Shown here one piece after another: positions 43,616 to 52,177 of a DNA stretch of 64,000 nt. Origin of the DNA: Roseomonas gilardii. Lineage in GTDB: Bacteria; Pseudomonadota; Alphaproteobacteria; Acetobacterales; Acetobacteraceae. The notes beneath the pieces are model-generated. The model made no database searches and had not been told where the DNA came from. It saw only the letters and a list, made by a program, of their open reading frames with translations. The DNA is taken from the NCBI RefSeq assembly GCF_001941945.1, contig NZ_CP015585.1, forward strand, positions 62,001 through 126,000, given 5' to 3'. Positions within the stretch are counted from its first letter, which is position 1, and each line of letters begins with the position of its first letter. Both the position numbers and the translations under genes were made by a program.

Positions 43616-44839
43616 ATGAACGTCGACGCCGCTCTCCAGAGCCTGGTCACCGAGATGAAGCAGGACGGTCGCTACCGCACCTTCATCGAGCTGGAGCGCC
43701 TCGCCGGCGCCTTCCCGGTGGCCCTTTGGCACCACCCGGATGGGGGCACGCGACGCGTGACGGTCTGGTGCAGCAATGACTATCTCGGCATGGGTCAGCA
43801 CCCCGATGTCCTCGCCGCCATGCACCAGGCGATCCACCGCTGCGGCGCCGGCACGGGCGGTACCCGGAACATCTCGGGGACCAACCGCCAGCATGTGGCG
43901 CTGGAGGCCGAGCTGGCCGAGTTCCACGGCAAGGAGGCGGCGCTGATCTTTACCTCCGGCTGGATCTCGAACCTGGCCGCCTTGGGCACGCTGGGCCGGC
44001 TGCTGCCCGGCTGCGCCATCTTCTCCGACGCGCTCAACCACAACTCGATGATCGAGGGCATCCGCCGCTCGGGGGCGGAACGCTTCATCTTCCGACACAA
44101 CGACGTGGCCCATCTGGACCAGCTGATGGGGAGCATCGATCCCGAGCGGCCAAAGATCGTCGCCTTCGAGAGCGTCTACAGCATGGATGGCGACATCGCG
44201 CCCGTCGCGGCGATCTGTGACGTCGCCGAGAAGTACGGTGCGATCACCTACCTCGATGAGGTGCATGCGGTCGGGCTGTACGGCCCAGGCGGCGGCGGGA
44301 TCGCCGAGCGTGAGGGGATCGCCCACCGGCTAACCCTGATCGAGGGCACGCTGGCCAAGGCCTTCGGAGTGATGGGAGGCTATGTCGCCGGCCCCGCCCT
44401 CATGATGGACGCGATCCGGAGCCTGGCTGACAGCTTCATCTTCTCGACCTCGCTCGCCCCTCATCTGGCGGCAGGCGCGCTTGCCGCGATCCGGCACGTG
44501 AAGGCCCATCCGGAGATCCGCGCCCGCCAGGCCGAGAACGCCAGCACCCTCAAGTCGATGATGAAGGCGGCTGGCCTGCCGGTGCTCGACACGCCCACAC
44601 ACATCCTGCCGGTGATCGTGGGTGAGGCGCATCTGTGCCGTCGGATCAGTGAGCTGCTGCTCGAGCGGCACGGCATCTATGTCCAACCGATCAACTACCC
44701 CACGGTGAAGCGTGGCGAGGAGCGGCTGCGCATCACGCCGACCCCGTTCCACACCACGACGCAGATGCGCGATCTCGTCGATGCGCTGGTCTCTGTCGGC
44801 GAAGAGGTCGGCTGGACCCCTGTGCGCCGGGCTGCCTGA
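43616..44839 (+). CDS. hemA: 5-aminolevulinate synthase
   Basis: 407 residues, the family length. [40 protein letters not shown], the PLP-contacting [20 protein letters not shown] and the Schiff-base lysine in [17 protein letters not shown] near residue 247 are all present. [21 protein letters not shown] is typical of ALAS. It condenses glycine and succinyl-CoA to ALA, the first haem precursor, in the cytoplasm. It is probably an extra copy beside a chromosomal one; divergent from the MocR gene and followed after 31 bases by an MFS gene. Confidence 0.97.
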   Translation: MNVDAALQSLVTEMKQDGRYRTFIELERLAGAFPVALWHHPDGGTRRVTVWCSNDYLGMGQHPDVLAAMHQAIHRCGAGTGGTRNISGTNRQHVALEAELAEFHGKEAALIFTSGWISNLAALGTLGRLLPGCAIFSDALNHNSMIEGIRRSGAERFIFRHNDVAHLDQLMGSIDPERPKIVAFESVYSMDGDIAPVAAICDVAEKYGAITYLDEVHAVGLYGPGGGGIAEREGIAHRLTLIEGTLAKAFGVMGGYVAGPALMMDAIRSLADSFIFSTSLAPHLAAGALAAIRHVKAHPEIRARQAENASTLKSMMKAAGLPVLDTPTHILPVIVGEAHLCRRISELLLERHGIYVQPINYPTVKRGEERLRITPTPFHTTTQMRDLVDALVSVGEEVGWTPVRRAA

Positions 44840-44870
44840 TCCCTGCCTCAACCCGACAGGGAGCAGTGCC

Positions 44871-46409
44871 TTGACTGTTCACCACCCCAGTGAGAGCCGC
44901 GCGATCAACCCGCTGCCCATCCTGCTCACCGCCTCGACGGGCTGCGCGATGACGGTGCTCGACACCAACATCGTGGCCATCGTGCTGCCGACGATCGCGC
45001 GCGACTTCCGGGCGAGCTTCGCCGAGATCGAGTGGGTGATCAGCACCTACGTCCTGTGCTTCGCCTCCCTGCTTCTGCCGGCGGGCGCCATCGCGGATCG
45101 GTTCGGACGGCGGCGGGTGTTCCTCTCGGGCATCGGCGCCTTCGCGGCCGCCTCCCTGCTGTGCGGACTGGCACCCTCGGCGACGGCGCTCTGCCTCGCC
45201 CGGGCCCTCCAGGGTGCCAGCGCCGCCTTTCTGCTGGCCCCAGCCCTGGCGGTTATCGGCCACACCTTCCACGGCGAGGCCGAGCGCAATCGTGCCTGGT
45301 CGATCTGGGGTGGCATGATGGGCCTGACTATGGTCCTGTCACCCGTGCTGGGTGGCCTGATCGCGCACGCCCTCGGTTGGCGCTGGGCCTTCTACGTCAA
45401 TGTCCCGATCTGCGCCGCGCTCGCGGCGGCCACCCTTCTGCTGGTGCAGGAATCCAGGGACGCCGCGGCGCGCAGGCTCGACCCGGCCGGGATCCTGTCC
45501 TTCTCCGCCGCCATGTTCGGGCTGACCTGGGGGTTGATCAATGGCCAGGCGCATGGCTGGACCTCCCCGAGTGCCCTGACCGGCTTCGCCGTGGGGATCT
45601 GCGGCGGCGGCGTCTTTGTCACCGCCGAGCGCCTGCAGGAGCGGCCCATGCTAGACCTGGGCCTGTTCCGCCTCCCGCGCTTTGTCGGCGCCGTCTGGGC
45701 CATGTTCGCCTACGCCGCCTGTGCTCAGGTGATGGCCTCCCTTCTGCCGCTCTTCCTCCAGAACGGCCTCGGCCGCACGGCGCTGCAGGCCGGCATCGCC
45801 ATGCTGCCCTTCGCGCTCGCGATGCTCACCTTTCCTTATGTGGGCCGGGCCCTCGGCCGCCACCTCAGCTCGGCCGGCGTCCTCACCACCGGCCTGATCG
45901 TTGTGGGCCTCGGCAACGGGCTGACCGCCTGCGGCGCCAGCCTCGGCATCGGGTGGACGGTCATTCTTGGCATGGCAATCCTGGGCAGTGGGGGCGGCCT
46001 GCTGAACGGTGAGACCCAGAAGGCGATCATGAGCGTGGTGCCCCACGAGCGCGCGGGCATGGCATCCGGGATCAGCACCACCGCGCGGTTCTCGGGCATT
46101 CTCCTGGGGTTCGCGACGCTCAGCGGTGTCCTTGCCACGGTGGTCCGATGGACGCTCGCTGAGCCGGGCCGTTTCGCGCCGGGCTTTGCGGACTCGGTCG
46201 CGGCAGGCGACCTGCCGAACGCGGTGGCTGGGCTGGCCGGCATCGAGCGCGCCCGAGCGATCGAGCACGCCCATGCCGCCTATTCGGCCGGCTTTTCCGC
46301 AGCCCTCGCGGCGGCGGGGGTGGTCGCGGTGATCTCCGCCGTGATCGTCAGCCGGCTGTGCAGGGCCGGCGTTCCCGCGAGCCAGGACACGCTACGCCGC
46401 AAGGCGTGA
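44871..46409 (+). CDS. MFS transporter, DHA2 (14-helix) family
   Basis: 512 residues from TTG 44871, with GGGAG seven bases upstream; an open extension into hemA is ignored. Motifs: MTVLDTNIVAIVLPTIARDF in helix 1, GAIADRFGRRRVFLSGIGAF (motif A) and LARALQGASAAFLLAPALAV IGHTF. About 14 hydrophobic segments fit the DHA2 drug/proton antiporters of the EmrB/QacA type. Close coupling to hemA suggests export of ALA, a porphyrin or a toxin aimed at haem synthesis; substrate is unknown. Confidence 0.92.
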   Translation: MTVHHPSESRAINPLPILLTASTGCAMTVLDTNIVAIVLPTIARDFRASFAEIEWVISTYVLCFASLLLPAGAIADRFGRRRVFLSGIGAFAAASLLCGLAPSATALCLARALQGASAAFLLAPALAVIGHTFHGEAERNRAWSIWGGMMGLTMVLSPVLGGLIAHALGWRWAFYVNVPICAALAAATLLLVQESRDAAARRLDPAGILSFSAAMFGLTWGLINGQAHGWTSPSALTGFAVGICGGGVFVTAERLQERPMLDLGLFRLPRFVGAVWAMFAYAACAQVMASLLPLFLQNGLGRTALQAGIAMLPFALAMLTFPYVGRALGRHLSSAGVLTTGLIVVGLGNGLTACGASLGIGWTVILGMAILGSGGGLLNGETQKAIMSVVPHERAGMASGISTTARFSGILLGFATLSGVLATVVRWTLAEPGRFAPGFADSVAAGDLPNAVAGLAGIERARAIEHAHAAYSAGFSAALAAAGVVAVISAVIVSRLCRAGVPASQDTLRRKA

Positions 46410-46572
46410 TCTACATCCCGCCTCGCCTCAGCGCCCGCCGTTCACGCTGTGCGGGCGCCCTGCCGGCCGAGAGCAGCGCGGAACTGCACGAGGCTGGGCT
46501 GGGCGTCATCATCGCGGCGAGACACGCAGCCCGGGATCGAGGCTGACGGCCAGGATGGTTCGGCATGCTCAC
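46410..46572. other. Gap between convergent MFS and HbpS-like genes
   Basis: Convergent 3' ends. Inverted GC-rich segments are present but no clear terminator with a T-run, and no gene is recognised. Confidence 0.4.
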
Positions 46573-47049
46573 TCAATGAGGCAGAGCGGCACGGCCGGCT
46601 TCGGCGATGGCGACGTCATGCTGCGGCGTCTCCGCCGACACGCCCACGGCGCCGACGACCTGTCCACCTGCAACCAGCGGCAGGCCGCCAGCCATCATCA
46701 CGAAGTGCGCGGTGATGGCTGCAGGCCGTTGGCCATTGATCGCCTCCTCGAAGACGCTGGTCGGACGCCGGAACATGGCCGCCGTTCGGGCCTTGCCCGC
46801 GGCGATCTCCGCGGCGGCTGGCCCGGCCCCGTCCAGGCGTGCCATCGCGATCAAGGCGCCCCCCGCATCCGCGACGGCGATCGCGCCATGCCAGTCCTGC
46901 CGCCGCGCCTCAGCCTCGGCCGCCGAAAGGACGGTCCGGGCCGCCTCCAGGGTGAGGACGGGCTGGCTGGGCAATTCCGCCGCGAAGACCGTGCCGGGCA
47001 CAATGGCCGGCAGGATCGCCAGCGCGGCGAGCGAGAGACGACGGGACAT
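46573..47049 (-). CDS. Secreted GlcG/HbpS-family haem-binding-like protein
   Basis: 158 residues with signal peptide MSRRLSLAALAILPAIVPGT VFA. The GlcG/HbpS (DUF336) domain shows HGAIAVADAGGALIAMARLD GAGPAAAEIAAGKARTAAMF and AGGLPLVAGGQVVGAVGVSA. Relatives bind haem, cobalamin or corrinoids, or are of unknown use. A Thr instead of the more usual His or Lys occurs near RRPTS, so haem binding is not assured. The promoter carries three half-sites like those before hemA, which ties it to the same regulator. Confidence 0.85.
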   Translation of the reverse strand: MSRRLSLAALAILPAIVPGTVFAAELPSQPVLTLEAARTVLSAAEAEARRQDWHGAIAVADAGGALIAMARLDGAGPAAAEIAAGKARTAAMFRRPTSVFEEAINGQRPAAITAHFVMMAGGLPLVAGGQVVGAVGVSAETPQHDVAIAEAGRAALPH

Positions 47050-47130
47050 GACGAACTCCTGGCGAGGTGGGAGAGATCGGGACAGCGGACAACGGCCCCA
47101 GCCTTGGCTGGCCCGGTATCCAGGCCGTCA

Positions 47131-47201
47131 AGCCATACAAGCCAAAACTGGAGCCATACGCAAGCCGGACGTTATCCAACCATGGCGAGCTAATGTATGG
47201 C
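47131..47201. promoter_or_regulatory. Three GCCATAC half-sites upstream of the HbpS-like gene
   Basis: GCCATACA at 47132-47139 and GCCATACG at 47153-47160 are direct repeats 21 bases apart (two helical turns). TAATGTATGGC at 47191-47201 is the exact inverse of GCCATACATTA in the MocR/hemA palindrome. MocR regulators such as GabR bind direct repeats, so this arrangement is plausible for the same protein. Confidence 0.6.
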
Positions 47202-47294
47202 TCAACTGTGTGGCTGAGGAGTTGCTGCGAAGTACCCAATGCGTCGATCGTCTCGGATCTTGTTGTGGTTCGAGCGACATCGTAGAAGCCCGGC

Positions 47295-47609
47295 ATGTCG
47301 AAGAAATTCCTTACCGACGTCATCCAGCAATCGTCAGGTCTGACGGGCGTTGCCTCGGGACAAGTGGCAGCGGATCTGATCGCAGCCATCAAGGCCGAGA
47401 TCATCGAGACCGGGCGATTCTCCCTCCCCGACTTCGGCTCGTTCACGGTGCGGGAGACGCCGAAGCGCAGTGCGCTCAATCCGCGCACCGGCGAGAAGGT
47501 CGCCGTGAAGGCCGGCGCTACTGTCAAGTTCAAGCCATCGCCGTCTCTGAAAGAAGCGGCCTTTGCCGGCGTCAAGAAGGCGAAGCGGAAGGCTGCCAAG
47601 GCAGGCTAG
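47295..47609 (+). CDS. HU/IHF-family DNA-binding protein
   Basis: 104 residues. GRFSLPDFGSFTVRETPKRS ALNPRTGEKVAVKAGATVKF is the HU beta-arm signature with the Pro at its tip; the C-terminus has a lysine-rich tail (KKAKRKAAKAG). It packs or bends DNA and may assist plasmid replication or recombination. It converges on, and overlaps by 4 bases, the truncated helicase gene. Confidence 0.93.
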   Translation: MSKKFLTDVIQQSSGLTGVASGQVAADLIAAIKAEIIETGRFSLPDFGSFTVRETPKRSALNPRTGEKVAVKAGATVKFKPSPSLKEAAFAGVKKAKRKAAKAG

Positions 47610-48906
47610 GACGACCGCACCGAAGCTGGCCGCCCGACGGGCGGTTTCCACTCGCTCCGCTGCCGCGCGGACCAGGCGTACCGGGCATCGTCCTCGAGCA
47701 GATGGAGATGGTCGGCGAGGCGGTTGCGCTCCATCCAGCCGATCGCCGCCTGCAGCTCCGCGAGGGTCATCTGCGCCCGGCTCTTGTTGCCGCTGACCCG
47801 CTTCAGGCAGGCATTGTAGCGGTGATACAGGCCAGGACCGGCGACGCCGCCTCGTAAGCCCGCTCGTCCTGCCTCGTCCTCAACCGCCTGAGCCGCCACC
47901 ATCTCACCCAGCCGCGCCCGGAGCCGCCGTTCGGCGACCGAGGGAGGCTCGAGCATCTCGCCCTGTGCCTCCTCCTGCTCCGGCCGCCGCATGGCTAACT
48001 CCGGACCTGGTCGCAGTGTGTCGAAACGCATGGCAAGGGCGTTGGAGGCGAGGGGGGTGATCCCCTCCTTCGGCGGCGGCAGCTGGTCCCGCAGCCAGAG
48101 CGGCAGCGCATCCTGGCCGCGGCGGGGCTTCGGCCGCCTGGCGAGCGTGCCCTGCTCCGTCTCCATGCGGCGGCGGAACTGCGCGAAGAGCGGGTCGTCC
48201 GGGTGGAACACCAGGGCGCGCTGATCTCCATAAGGCCCGGCATGCGGGTCCACCCGCGTCGCCCGGGCCACCATCTGCTCCAGCCAGGGACGCGAGCGGA
48301 TATGCGTCAGGGCCGCGACGACGGCGACTTCCGGCGCGTCCAGCCCCTCATAGGCCATGGCGACCGTGACCAGGATCGAGGGCTCCGCCCGTAGCCGGAA
48401 GGCGGCGAGGACCTCGTGGGCCCGCGGGGTGTCGGAGGTCGCAATCTGCGCCACCTCCTCCGCCTGGGCGGGCGGGATCCAGCGACGGATCACCTCGAGG
48501 TAGTGCTTGGCGGCGGCCTGATCCGGCGCCACCACTAGCAGTTTCCCTAGGCCTCGTGCAGCCTCGCCCGGGGCCAAGCCACGGTGCTCCCGGCGGCGGG
48601 ATCGCAGGTCCCGGACCGCCAGAAAAGTCTCGCGGAGCAACGCCTCGGCGAAACCGGTGCGCAGCGCCGTGAAGAGGGCAGGGCGCGTGGTCTCCTCGGG
48701 ATAGGCCCCGGCGAGGCGATGCGGGCCCAGTTCGACGCCCTCCTCGTCGCGCCAACTGGCTTCGCCATCCAGCGCCCCGAAGGTGACGGGCAGCACGGCT
48801 TTTTCGGCCAGCGCCTGCGCGCGCGAATAGCCAATCACAGCCCAACCAGGGGCGTCGAGTTCGACCTCGCGGGTGCGAGCCTTCGGTCCCTTGCGGTAGG
48901 GCACGC
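47606..48906 (-). pseudogene. Superfamily II helicase, N-terminally truncated
   Basis: The frame encodes a helicase C-terminal half: KLLVVAPDQAAAKHYLEVIR RWIP, ILVTVAMAYEGLDAPEVAVV, and motif VI-like RSRPWLEQMVARATRVDP. It continues with a long Arg/Gln-rich tail. The Walker A and DExx motifs are missing because the 5' part is replaced at about 48907 by a transposase fragment. The remaining frame has no start of its own. Confidence 0.75.
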
Positions 48907-49238
48907 ACAGCGAACATGAGGGCGTGCGCGAGCTGGTGCGCGGCGAGATGCAGACGCCCCTATTCAAGCGGTCGATGCGGCTGCGTCGGGGCGTCGAGCG
49001 GGTGTTTGCCGATGCCAAGGGTAAGCGGGGGTTAACCCGTTTGCACCTTCGCGGCCTGCGCGGTGCCGAGGAAGAGTTTCTGTTGGGCGCGGCCATTGCC
49101 AATCTCGTGCTATTGGCCCGTTCTGACGCACGACCGGCACGGACCCGCCGCCGGCCCCCGGTGCCGGAACGGATCGACCACATGGCCCGGATCAGTCGGG
49201 GCCGGTTCGAGCAATCCTACTACGCGACGATCTTCTGA
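48907..49238 (+). pseudogene. IS1182-type transposase, C-terminal fragment
   Basis: HEGVRELVRGEMQTPLFKRS MRLRRGVERVFADAKGKRGL and GAAIANLVLLAR match the last third of IS1182-family transposases, including the catalytic-Glu region VERVFADAKG. The rest of the element and both ends are gone. It interrupts the helicase gene, which reads in the opposite direction. Confidence 0.75.
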
Positions 49239-49244
49239 CGCTGG

Positions 49245-49811
49245 TTAGCCGGGTTCGCGCTCGGCCGCAGGGAAGTGGCGATAGAAGGTGGAACGGCCGA
49301 CCTGTAGCAGCTTCGCGACCTTCGCGGGTTTGTCGCCGGCCTTGAGCAGCTTGCGGGCGGTGTCGAGCATGTCGGGCGTCATGACCGACTTGCGGCCTCC
49401 GCCCGTACCGCCCTTTGCGCGCGCCGCTGCCAAACCGGCAATCGTCCGCTCCTTTATAAGTTCGCGCTCCATTTCCGCGACGGAGGCGAGGATATGGAAC
49501 AGCAGCCGGCCGGATGGGGTGGCCGTGTCGAACCCGTCCGTCAGGGACCGGAAATCAATTTTGCGAGCGGACAAGTCGGCCGCCAGTTCGATTAGGCCCC
49601 CAATCGAACGGCCCAGGCGATCGAGCTTCCATATCACGAGCGTATCGCCAGCCCGCACGAAATTGAGAGCTTCGGTCAGACCGGGACGTTTCAACTTCGC
49701 GCCACTCACCTTGTCGGTGAACAGCTTCTCGCACCCGGCCTTGGTCAGCGCATCGGTTTGTAACGTCAGGTCCTGATCGGCGGTCGAGACACGCGCATAA
49801 CCAACCAGCAT
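49245..49811 (-). CDS. Serine recombinase, Tn3-type resolvase
   Basis: 188 residues. The catalytic domain opens MLVGYARVSTADQDLTLQTD with the nucleophile Ser in RVST, and has LVIWKLDRLGRSIGGLIELA and RLLFHILASVAEMERELIKE RT. A helix-turn-helix closes the chain (KPAKVAKLLQVGRSTFYRHF). It resolves cointegrates or inverts DNA at a res-type site, perhaps in 49812-50015, where short TATTTyGGGAA repeats occur. No Tn3 transposase is present. Confidence 0.95.
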   Translation of the reverse strand: MLVGYARVSTADQDLTLQTDALTKAGCEKLFTDKVSGAKLKRPGLTEALNFVRAGDTLVIWKLDRLGRSIGGLIELAADLSARKIDFRSLTDGFDTATPSGRLLFHILASVAEMERELIKERTIAGLAAARAKGGTGGGRKSVMTPDMLDTARKLLKAGDKPAKVAKLLQVGRSTFYRHFPAAEREPG

Positions 49812-50015
49812 GAGTCCCGTTATCCCATCTCAAACAGCGAATTTCGAGACTCATATTTCGGGAACATATTTTGGGAAAGCCTCGGCAGGGATACAGCGGA
49901 TATTTATGTCGGTGCCGGTCGTCCCGTTGGAGGTCCTTTGCGGGAAGGCTCCCAGACACCCGATCGTTGTTCCGTTAGAGTCGGATGGACACGACGGCGG
50001 TGCAGGAACAGATCA
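49812..50015. other. Possible recombination site next to resolvase
   Basis: The segment is AT-richer than its surroundings and holds related words CATATTTCGGGAAC and CATATTTTGGGAAA near 49850-49878. Resolvase sites lie beside tnpR, so it is a candidate, but no full three-subsite res was made out. Confidence 0.3.
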
Positions 50016-50915
50016 TCACGATCCGGCGCGACCAGGCCGGTCAAGCTCTCGCTGTTCCGCGAAGGCCGCGCACAGAAAATCGACAAATGCGGACAGCTTG
50101 GGGCTGCGCAACCGCCGCGACCGGTGGAGAACCCAAATTTCGGCCGGACGGTCGGCCGACCGCCCCCAGCAGGTTAGCCGCCCTTCAACGAGGTCGGACG
50201 CCACTACTGAGCGCGGGAGCAGGGCGGCGCCGGTGCCGGCCAGCACCGCCTGTCGGGCCGCGAGGATAGAGGTTGTCCACAAGACCGGCTGCGGTCGGAA
50301 ATCTCTGTGTCTGTCTTTCTCTTGAACGGTCCAGGGTCGTTCTGTCGCGACGCTCGACAGGACGACGGCTGGGACAAGTATCTCCCCAACCGTAGAGGTT
50401 GGGGGGCATGGTCCGGACGCAACCAGCAGCATGTCGTCTCGGTAGAGCAGACGCCCTACCAGCTCGTCGTTCGCGTCCGGATTTACCCGGACCACGGCAT
50501 CGAAGCCCTCTTGAAGCGGGTCGATCACCCGGTTCTCGCTGACGATCTCTAGGATCATTTCGGGATAGCGTCTGGTGAAGGTGGCCGCGATCGAGCCCAT
50601 ATGAAAGTCGGTAAACAGGGTCGGCGCGCTGACGCGCAAGCGCCCACGGGGATGGGCAAAGCCGCCCGCAAGAGACCGCCCCGCCTCGTCGAGTTCAGTT
50701 AGCAGCGCGCACGTGCGTTCGAAGAGTGCGACGCCCTCGTCGGTCAATCGGAACAGGCGGGGGCCGCGCTCTACGAGAGGGACACCCAACGCCTCCTCTA
50801 ATTGGCGCAGGCGGCGCGACAACGTCGTCTTGGGCACGGCTGCGGCCCGGCTAGCTCGCCCGACGCCACCATGCTCGGCAATCTGCTGAAAGGCGGTGAG
50901 CGCTACGAGGTCCAT
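50016..50915 (-). CDS. LysR-family transcriptional regulator
   Basis: 299 residues from ATG 50915 (MDLVALTAFQQIAEHGGVGR); ATG 50945 is an alternative. The helix-turn-helix is ASRAAAVPKTTLSRRLRQLE EALGVPLVERGPR, followed by the effector domain GRLRVSAPTLFTDFHMGSIA. It is divergent from the reductase gene at 51026, its probable target. Between them lie a perfect palindrome TGGACC-AAA-GGTCCA and a weaker GTGCCA-N4-TGGCAC. Confidence 0.93.
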   Translation of the reverse strand: MDLVALTAFQQIAEHGGVGRASRAAAVPKTTLSRRLRQLEEALGVPLVERGPRLFRLTDEGVALFERTCALLTELDEAGRSLAGGFAHPRGRLRVSAPTLFTDFHMGSIAATFTRRYPEMILEIVSENRVIDPLQEGFDAVVRVNPDANDELVGRLLYRDDMLLVASGPCPPTSTVGEILVPAVVLSSVATERPWTVQEKDRHRDFRPQPVLWTTSILAARQAVLAGTGAALLPRSVVASDLVEGRLTCWGRSADRPAEIWVLHRSRRLRSPKLSAFVDFLCAAFAEQRELDRPGRAGS

Positions 50916-50957
50916 ACGTGCCACTGGTGGCACACTGCGGATCATATCGTCCACTAC

Positions 50958-50972
50958 TGGACCAAAGGTCCA
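50958..50972. promoter_or_regulatory. Palindromic operator between LysR and reductase genes
   Basis: TGGACCAAAGGTCCA is a perfect 6-bp inverted repeat with a 3-bp centre, placed in the divergent promoter. LysR proteins bind interrupted palindromes at this location. The binding protein is inferred from position only. Confidence 0.6.
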
Positions 50973-51025
50973 ACCATTAAGTGCCGCGATCAAGGCGTCC
51001 ACCCACGAGGCAGCAGGAGACGATT

Positions 51026-51889
51026 GTGACGATTTTGGTGATTGGCGGTACCGGGAAGATCGGCTCGTTCGTCGTGGAAGAGCTCGTTCGGCGCAACGCG
51101 GACGTGAGCGTGCTCGGCACGAAAGCCTCAGGCAACGCAATTAGCGGTGGCGCACGCTACATCCGGGGCGATACGCTCGACGTCGATTTCGTGCGCGAAC
51201 TGCTCGCTTCGGTCAGTACCGTGTTCCTGCTCAACCCTGCTACCGACGACGAGCTTGCAAGGGCGTTGCTGGTGCTCGGCTTGGCCGAGGAAGCGGGCAT
51301 CGAGCGCTTCGTCTATCTCTCGATGATGGGCGCAGACACGTTCAAGAACTCCTCGCGCGCAGCGGCCAAGTTGATGACGGAGCACGTTATAGCGGAGCGC
51401 GGTCTGCCGACGACGATCCTGCGGCCTAATGCCCTGTTCCAGAACGACGTACTGTTGCGCGACGCGATCCTCAACGACCATGTCTACGCCACTCCGCTGG
51501 GCGACATCGGCGTGACGTTGCTGGACGGGCGTGACCTCGGCGAGGTTGCGGCGCTCGAACTGCTACGGCGGGAAGAAGCGGCCTCCCCTTTGCCCTCGGT
51601 GACGATCGAGGTCGTCGGGCCCGAGACCTTCAAAGGGAGCGACATGGCTGCATTGTGGTCTGACGTGCTCGGCGAGCCGATACGCTATATGGGTGACGAC
51701 CTCGGATCGGTCGAACTGTCGATGCGTCAGGCAATGTCACCTTCGGCCGCCTACGCCATCAAGCAGGTCTTTGTAGGCATCCTTTCCCAGGGTGTGCTCG
51801 GACAGCCTGGAGCTGCGGCCGATCTAGAGAAGCTGCTTGGCCGCCCCCTGCGGAAGTATCGAGCGTTCGCGACGGAGTTGGTGGCCTGA
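51026..51889 (+). CDS. NmrA-like NAD(P)-binding reductase
   Basis: 287 residues from GTG 51026 with AGGAGA upstream. The N-terminus VTILVIGGTGKIGSFVVEEL has the GGTGKIG nucleotide-binding loop, then FVYLSMMGADTFKNSS and LPTTILRPNALFQN. It lacks a clear YxxxK, as do NmrA/quinone reductase 2-like members (NAD(P)H:quinone or redox-sensor proteins). Controlled probably by the divergent LysR protein. The pair resembles quinone- or electrophile-response modules. Confidence 0.9.
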   Translation: MTILVIGGTGKIGSFVVEELVRRNADVSVLGTKASGNAISGGARYIRGDTLDVDFVRELLASVSTVFLLNPATDDELARALLVLGLAEEAGIERFVYLSMMGADTFKNSSRAAAKLMTEHVIAERGLPTTILRPNALFQNDVLLRDAILNDHVYATPLGDIGVTLLDGRDLGEVAALELLRREEAASPLPSVTIEVVGPETFKGSDMAALWSDVLGEPIRYMGDDLGSVELSMRQAMSPSAAYAIKQVFVGILSQGVLGQPGAAADLEKLLGRPLRKYRAFATELVA

Positions 51890-52046
51890 GTTGCGGCTTG
51901 TTCGAGCACTGGCCGGTGGGTGAGGCACCTGATCGTCTCGTTCCCAGTATACCATCCCATGCGAGACGGGATCGAGAAACCTTGGGGTTTCATTTCGCCC
52001 TCAACCGGACCGGCTACCAGCGCGCATTTTTCAACAGCCCCGACCG

Positions 52047-52122
52047 TTTTGCGAGGGGTGAAGCCTTCGCCTGGAAATCGCCCGTCCGATGGCATAGTAT
52101 CCATCTGAAAACCCCTCGCAAA
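52047..52122. repeat. 12-bp inverted repeat upstream of serine recombinase
   Basis: TTTGCGAGGGGT (52048-52059) recurs inverted as ACCCCTCGCAAA (52111-52122), 51 bases apart and about 55 bases before the recombinase gene. The second arm reads outward as GGTTTGCGAGGGGTTTTCAG. It could be a res subsite pair or a transposon end. Confidence 0.5.
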
Positions 52123-52177
52123 CCTAACCGTCGTAAACTAGCGGTCGGTTACGGGTTGTTGGAGACAAAGGGAGCGA

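Noticed and set aside
43616-46409. hemA as part of an antibiotic C5N-unit (aminohydroxycyclopentenone) cluster
   Set aside because: Those clusters carry an acyl-CoA ligase and amide synthase beside the ALAS-like gene; none is present here, while oxidase and haem-type genes are.
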